DNA from: JAIPFM01 sp964494325
Lineage (GTDB): Bacteria; Planctomycetota; Phycisphaerae; Sedimentisphaerales; Anaerobacaceae
DNA: 64,000 nucleotides
Reading direction: 5' to 3'
Assembly: GCA_964494325.1 (NCBI GenBank)
Contig: CAZBTJ010000005.1
Span: 1-64,000, forward strand
The notes under the pieces were generated by a model. It saw only the letters and a list, made by a program, of their open reading frames with translations, made no database searches and was not told where the DNA came from. Made by a program: the position numbers and the translations under genes. The first letter of the stretch is position 1; every line of letters begins with the position of its first letter. Below, in pieces: positions 61,110-64,000 of this stretch.

Positions 61110-63184
61110 TAAAGCACCACCTTAAAACTGTCTTGTGTAGTTATTCGGAGATATTCTTTCTGAACCATTGGGGTGTCGGCCTGATTCTACTGGGCTTGAC
61201 CGTTGTCAATCCCAATGTCTGTGTCAATGGTTTGGTGGCCGTGTTGGCTGCATATGTTTTCGCGACATTTCTGGGTCTTGACAAGACCTTTCTTGCCTCG
61301 GGTTTCTATACGTACAATCCGCTGCTCGTGGGGCTATCCATGGGGTATTTGTTCCGCATCTCTCCGCTGACATGCCTGATTGTGGCCCTGGCTGGCATAC
61401 TGACATTTGTGGTGACACACATGCTGCATAGCATCAGTTCGTATTACCTGCGCCTGCCCATTCTAAGCTTACCTTTTGTGTTGATAAGCTCTCTGGCCTA
61501 TCTGGCTTCAGCCCGATATTCCAATCTCTTGGTGAACGGCCTGTATGCCCATTCTTTTGGCAACCTGGAGCTGTATCTTCCCGTGTGGTTCAGCGGACTC
61601 TTGAAGTCCTTGGGGGCCATATTTTTTATGCCCCAGGTTGAGGTGGGACTGGTGCTGCTGGTCCTGTTTTTCTTCTGCTCACGCATTCTTTTCTTTCTGA
61701 CCATTTTAGGGTATTATTGCGGCAGCCTGGTGACCGCATTGTTGGTCGGTTCGTTCCAGCAGGCCTTTACCGATGTCAATCACTTCAACTTCATCTGGAT
61801 TGCGATTGCCTTGGGTGGGATCTTTCTGGTTCCGTCTCTAAAATCCTATGTGATTGCGGTCGTGGCCGTGGCGACGTCAACTCTGCTCTTGCATGCCATG
61901 GAGGTCTTTTGGGCAAGCTATGGTATCCCGGCCTTTGCCCTGCCGTTTAATCTCGTGACTCTGGCCTTTCTTTATGTTCTCGGTGTGACCGGTTTTCCTC
62001 TGATCAGTCAAGTTATCAAGGCGACTCCCGAGGCCACACTCGATCACTATCTGGCTGTGACGCGTCGTTTTAAAGGCACCGTGCGTACCCTGTCCCTTCC
62101 CTTTGCCGGGGCATGGACTGTGTGGCAAGGCCCCAATGGGCGATGGACCCACAAGGGGGCCTGGCAACATGCCTTTGACTTTGTTATCGCGGATAAGAAG
62201 GGCAGCACGTTTAAAGACAGTGGTCAGAGTCTCACCGACTATTATGCCTTTGGCAAACCAGTTCTCGCCCCTGTACGGGGACGAATTACCAGTGTCACTA
62301 ACAATCTGACTGACAATCCACCGGGGCACACGGACAAGGCCAATAACTGGGGCAACCTTGTTGTCATCCAGGATCCTCGTGGGTTCTGGGTGGAAATCAG
62401 TCACTTCAAGCAGGGATCTGTTGTGGTTACTGAGGGGCAATGGGTGGAAAAAGGGGGCCTGTTGGGGCATTGTGGCAACAGTGGTTATTCGCCCCAACCG
62501 CACATTCATCTGCATGTCCAGATGACTGAGAACGTGGGGTCGGCCACGCTCCCCTTTAGCCTGACCGGCTACACCTCCAAGGGACAGTTTTTCGCCAATG
62601 ATCTCCCTGCGGAAGAAACGATCGTGGAGGCCGCAGCCCCCAACAAGGCATTGATTCGGCAATTAACCTTCCCCCTGGATCAGACCCTGAGCTATGACGT
62701 CTATCAATCCGATCGATTCATTGAGACCATCACCTGGACCGTCAAAATGGCCTCGGACGGGAGCTTCTATTTTGATTCCGGTAAGGGACGGTTGTATTTT
62801 GGCACGCATGACGGCACCTTTTATCTGTATCATACCGAAGGATCTGATCGGTACTTGAATCTTTTGCAGTTGGCCTTGCCACGCCTTCCCTTATGTTATA
62901 TCCCGTTCCTGCGATGGAAAGACCATGTGCCCAGCAGCGCCCTACAGCGGGGGCTAAAACAGACTGCACTCTTGTTTTTGAGTTCCTTTTATCATAAACT
63001 GAATTGCATCAGTGTTTCATGTGCCTGGTCGGCCCCTCAGCAGATCCATGGCACTGTGACTGCACCGTTTCTGGGAGAAAACATGCGTACCCAGGTAGAA
63101 CTTGATCCGGAAAATGGCTTCAAACGTCTTGTTCTTGACGAATGGGAGTTAAGGCGACACGTGACTGAGGAGTTGAAAACATGA
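61106..63184 (+). CDS. Urea-transporter domain fused to an M23 metallopeptidase domain
   Basis: 692 residues. Residues about 10-300 hold roughly ten hydrophobic segments of the SLC14-type urea transporter family, with the twofold-repeat marks GLDKTFLASGFYTYNPLLVGLSMG and later VPSLKSYVIAVVAVA and YGIPAFALPFNLVT. Residues about 330-490 are a LytM/M23 domain: WQHAFDFV, VLAPVRGRI, VVIQDPRGFWVEISHF, GHCGNSGYSPQPHIHLHVQ. The HxH zinc pair is present; the upstream His and Asp are spaced HAFD instead of the common HxGxD, so one ligand is uncertain. A beta-rich C-terminal domain follows. The gene overlaps its neighbours by ATGA at both ends. Confidence 0.88.
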   Translation: MIKHHLKTVLCSYSEIFFLNHWGVGLILLGLTVVNPNVCVNGLVAVLAAYVFATFLGLDKTFLASGFYTYNPLLVGLSMGYLFRISPLTCLIVALAGILTFVVTHMLHSISSYYLRLPILSLPFVLISSLAYLASARYSNLLVNGLYAHSFGNLELYLPVWFSGLLKSLGAIFFMPQVEVGLVLLVLFFFCSRILFFLTILGYYCGSLVTALLVGSFQQAFTDVNHFNFIWIAIALGGIFLVPSLKSYVIAVVAVATSTLLLHAMEVFWASYGIPAFALPFNLVTLAFLYVLGVTGFPLISQVIKATPEATLDHYLAVTRRFKGTVRTLSLPFAGAWTVWQGPNGRWTHKGAWQHAFDFVIADKKGSTFKDSGQSLTDYYAFGKPVLAPVRGRITSVTNNLTDNPPGHTDKANNWGNLVVIQDPRGFWVEISHFKQGSVVVTEGQWVEKGGLLGHCGNSGYSPQPHIHLHVQMTENVGSATLPFSLTGYTSKGQFFANDLPAEETIVEAAAPNKALIRQLTFPLDQTLSYDVYQSDRFIETITWTVKMASDGSFYFDSGKGRLYFGTHDGTFYLYHTEGSDRYLNLLQLALPRLPLCYIPFLRWKDHVPSSALQRGLKQTALLFLSSFYHKLNCISVSCAWSAPQQIHGTVTAPFLGENMRTQVELDPENGFKRLVLDEWELRRHVTEELKT

Positions 63185-64000
63185 CACGATCTGCAATAAG
63201 GCACATGATTCTTGTCCTCTTGCTAACGATTCCGGTCGTCGCAGAGACAGCGACCCGTCTAGACCTCATACCCTATGCTGGCAGCATACAATATGCAGAC
63301 ACCTTGGCCAAGGACCGCAGTACCATCGCGGGTTTGTACGGATATTATGGCATCGGTGCAAAACACTCAATCGAAGGTGATGCTGGCTGGACACGTATTG
63401 ATTACGATTCTGGCACCCTCTCCAGAATCAACCAATATGACACCACACTTGTTTACTCTAATTACGGCCTATTGGATTGGAAGTGGCGGGCTGGCGCACA
63501 TCTGATTACTTCAAACGATGCTGCTTCTGAGGGGGGCATTTTGATGGGGGGATTACACAATTATGAGCCCAGTCGTTTTAGCCGAGGGGTGGATATCTAT
63601 CTGTCGCGTTATAAAGATTATGCCCCGGCCTTGGATGTTCAACAGGTCACAGGGTCCTGGGGATTTTATCCAAGACAATTCCCAAAAACCTACGTTCAGG
63701 TTCAGGGGCACTATATCCATTTGTCGGATGAGATCGGTTTTGATCAGCAGTCTTTTGGGTCTGCCGAGTTGTCCCTGGTTCGTCCAATCCGGGATTGGAC
63801 TGTTACTCTATTTGGCTGGGCCGGCCAACAGGTTTTTGGTGTCCAGAAAGAGGGTTTTGTGGTCTACAACTTGCCTGAAAAACATCAGGGGGCTTACGGT
63901 GCTTCCTTAAAATATGCGGTTGCTTCGACCTCTTCCATCAAGTTGGAATTTGTACAGAAACATTTTGAAGAGTTGGGGGCAACCGTCAAAGCCCGTGCAT
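63181..64000 (+). CDS. Exported probable outer-membrane beta-barrel protein, cut by window end
   Basis: The ATG at 63181 overlaps the previous stop. A signal peptide (HMILVLLLTIPVVAETA) is followed by 250 or more residues rich in alternating hydrophobic-aromatic strands with Tyr, Trp and Gly (YYGIGAKHS, GDAGWTRIDYD, LLDWKWRAGAHLI), open to the last base of the window. The pattern suggests an outer-membrane barrel, possibly a porin-like exit for the operon's product. Its end, domains and family lie beyond the window. Confidence 0.75.
   Translation, partial: MTRSAIRHMILVLLLTIPVVAETATRLDLIPYAGSIQYADTLAKDRSTIAGLYGYYGIGAKHSIEGDAGWTRIDYDSGTLSRINQYDTTLVYSNYGLLDWKWRAGAHLITSNDAASEGGILMGGLHNYEPSRFSRGVDIYLSRYKDYAPALDVQQVTGSWGFYPRQFPKTYVQVQGHYIHLSDEIGFDQQSFGSAELSLVRPIRDWTVTLFGWAGQQVFGVQKEGFVVYNLPEKHQGAYGASLKYAVASTSSIKLEFVQKHFEELGATVKARA

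Overview
The window is bacterial chromosome of moderate GC with no rRNA, tRNA or CRISPR array that I can see. An anaerobe-type oxygen-defence operon (desulfoferrodoxin, flavodiiron protein, rubrerythrin, rubredoxin, PerR), an exosortase/EpsI-linked exopolysaccharide locus, a lamin-tail/CotH secreted protein, an alpha-2-macroglobulin/PBP1C pair and word-like intergenic repeats together suggest an anaerobic or microaerophilic Gram-negative, perhaps of the PVC group (Planctomycetota, Kiritimatiellota or Lentisphaerota). That placement is inference; no marker gene is present.

Layout. 1-6.6 kb: tail of an IS200-like/RAYT transposase, a membrane-bound UDP-sugar 4,6-dehydratase (CapD/WbpM type), a small membrane protein and a 1122-residue secreted LTD/CotH protein ending in a hexanucleotide-encoded Pro-Asp tail. 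6.7-12.9 kb (minus): a nine-gene oxidative-stress run, perR-rbr-tpx-flavodiiron-dfx-ftn-ferritin-like-rubredoxin-zwf, reading from a near-consensus promoter with a dyad over its -10 region. 13.1-16.2 kb (minus): a GntR/YtrA-type regulator with an ABC ATPase and permease; a perfect 16-bp palindrome lies in its promoter. 16.3-40.9 kb (plus): a long exopolysaccharide locus with EpsI, two nucleotide-sugar dehydrogenases, a flippase, five glycosyltransferases, two hexapeptide acetyltransferases, a Wzy-like polymerase, a Wzc-like co-polymerase/tyrosine kinase, a priming sugar-phosphate transferase, a giant TPR protein and an exosortase. The exosortase and the priming transferase each carry an N-terminal nucleotidyltransferase-like plus left-handed beta-helix module, which is unusual. 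41-49 kb (plus): decayed intergenic DNA, then an alpha-2-macroglobulin (thioester CVEQ) and penicillin-binding protein 1C. 49.1-56.5 kb (minus): CusCBA-type heavy-metal efflux, whose cusA 3' end overlaps pbpC tail to tail. 56.8-58.2 kb (minus): rlmN and a broken ferredoxin-NADP reductase-like gene.

58.46 kb to the window end (plus): a compact operon not recognised as any described system: a PqqD-like small protein, an ATP-grasp ligase, a DapDC-like PLP decarboxylase, a urea-transporter domain fused to an M23 metallopeptidase domain, and an exported probable outer-membrane protein cut by the window end. Spacings of 9 and 2 bp and two ATGA overlaps argue for one functional unit that could make, move and act on a small amino-acid-derived product at the envelope. 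This operon and the NTase-exosortase fusion are the two best candidates for undescribed biology here.
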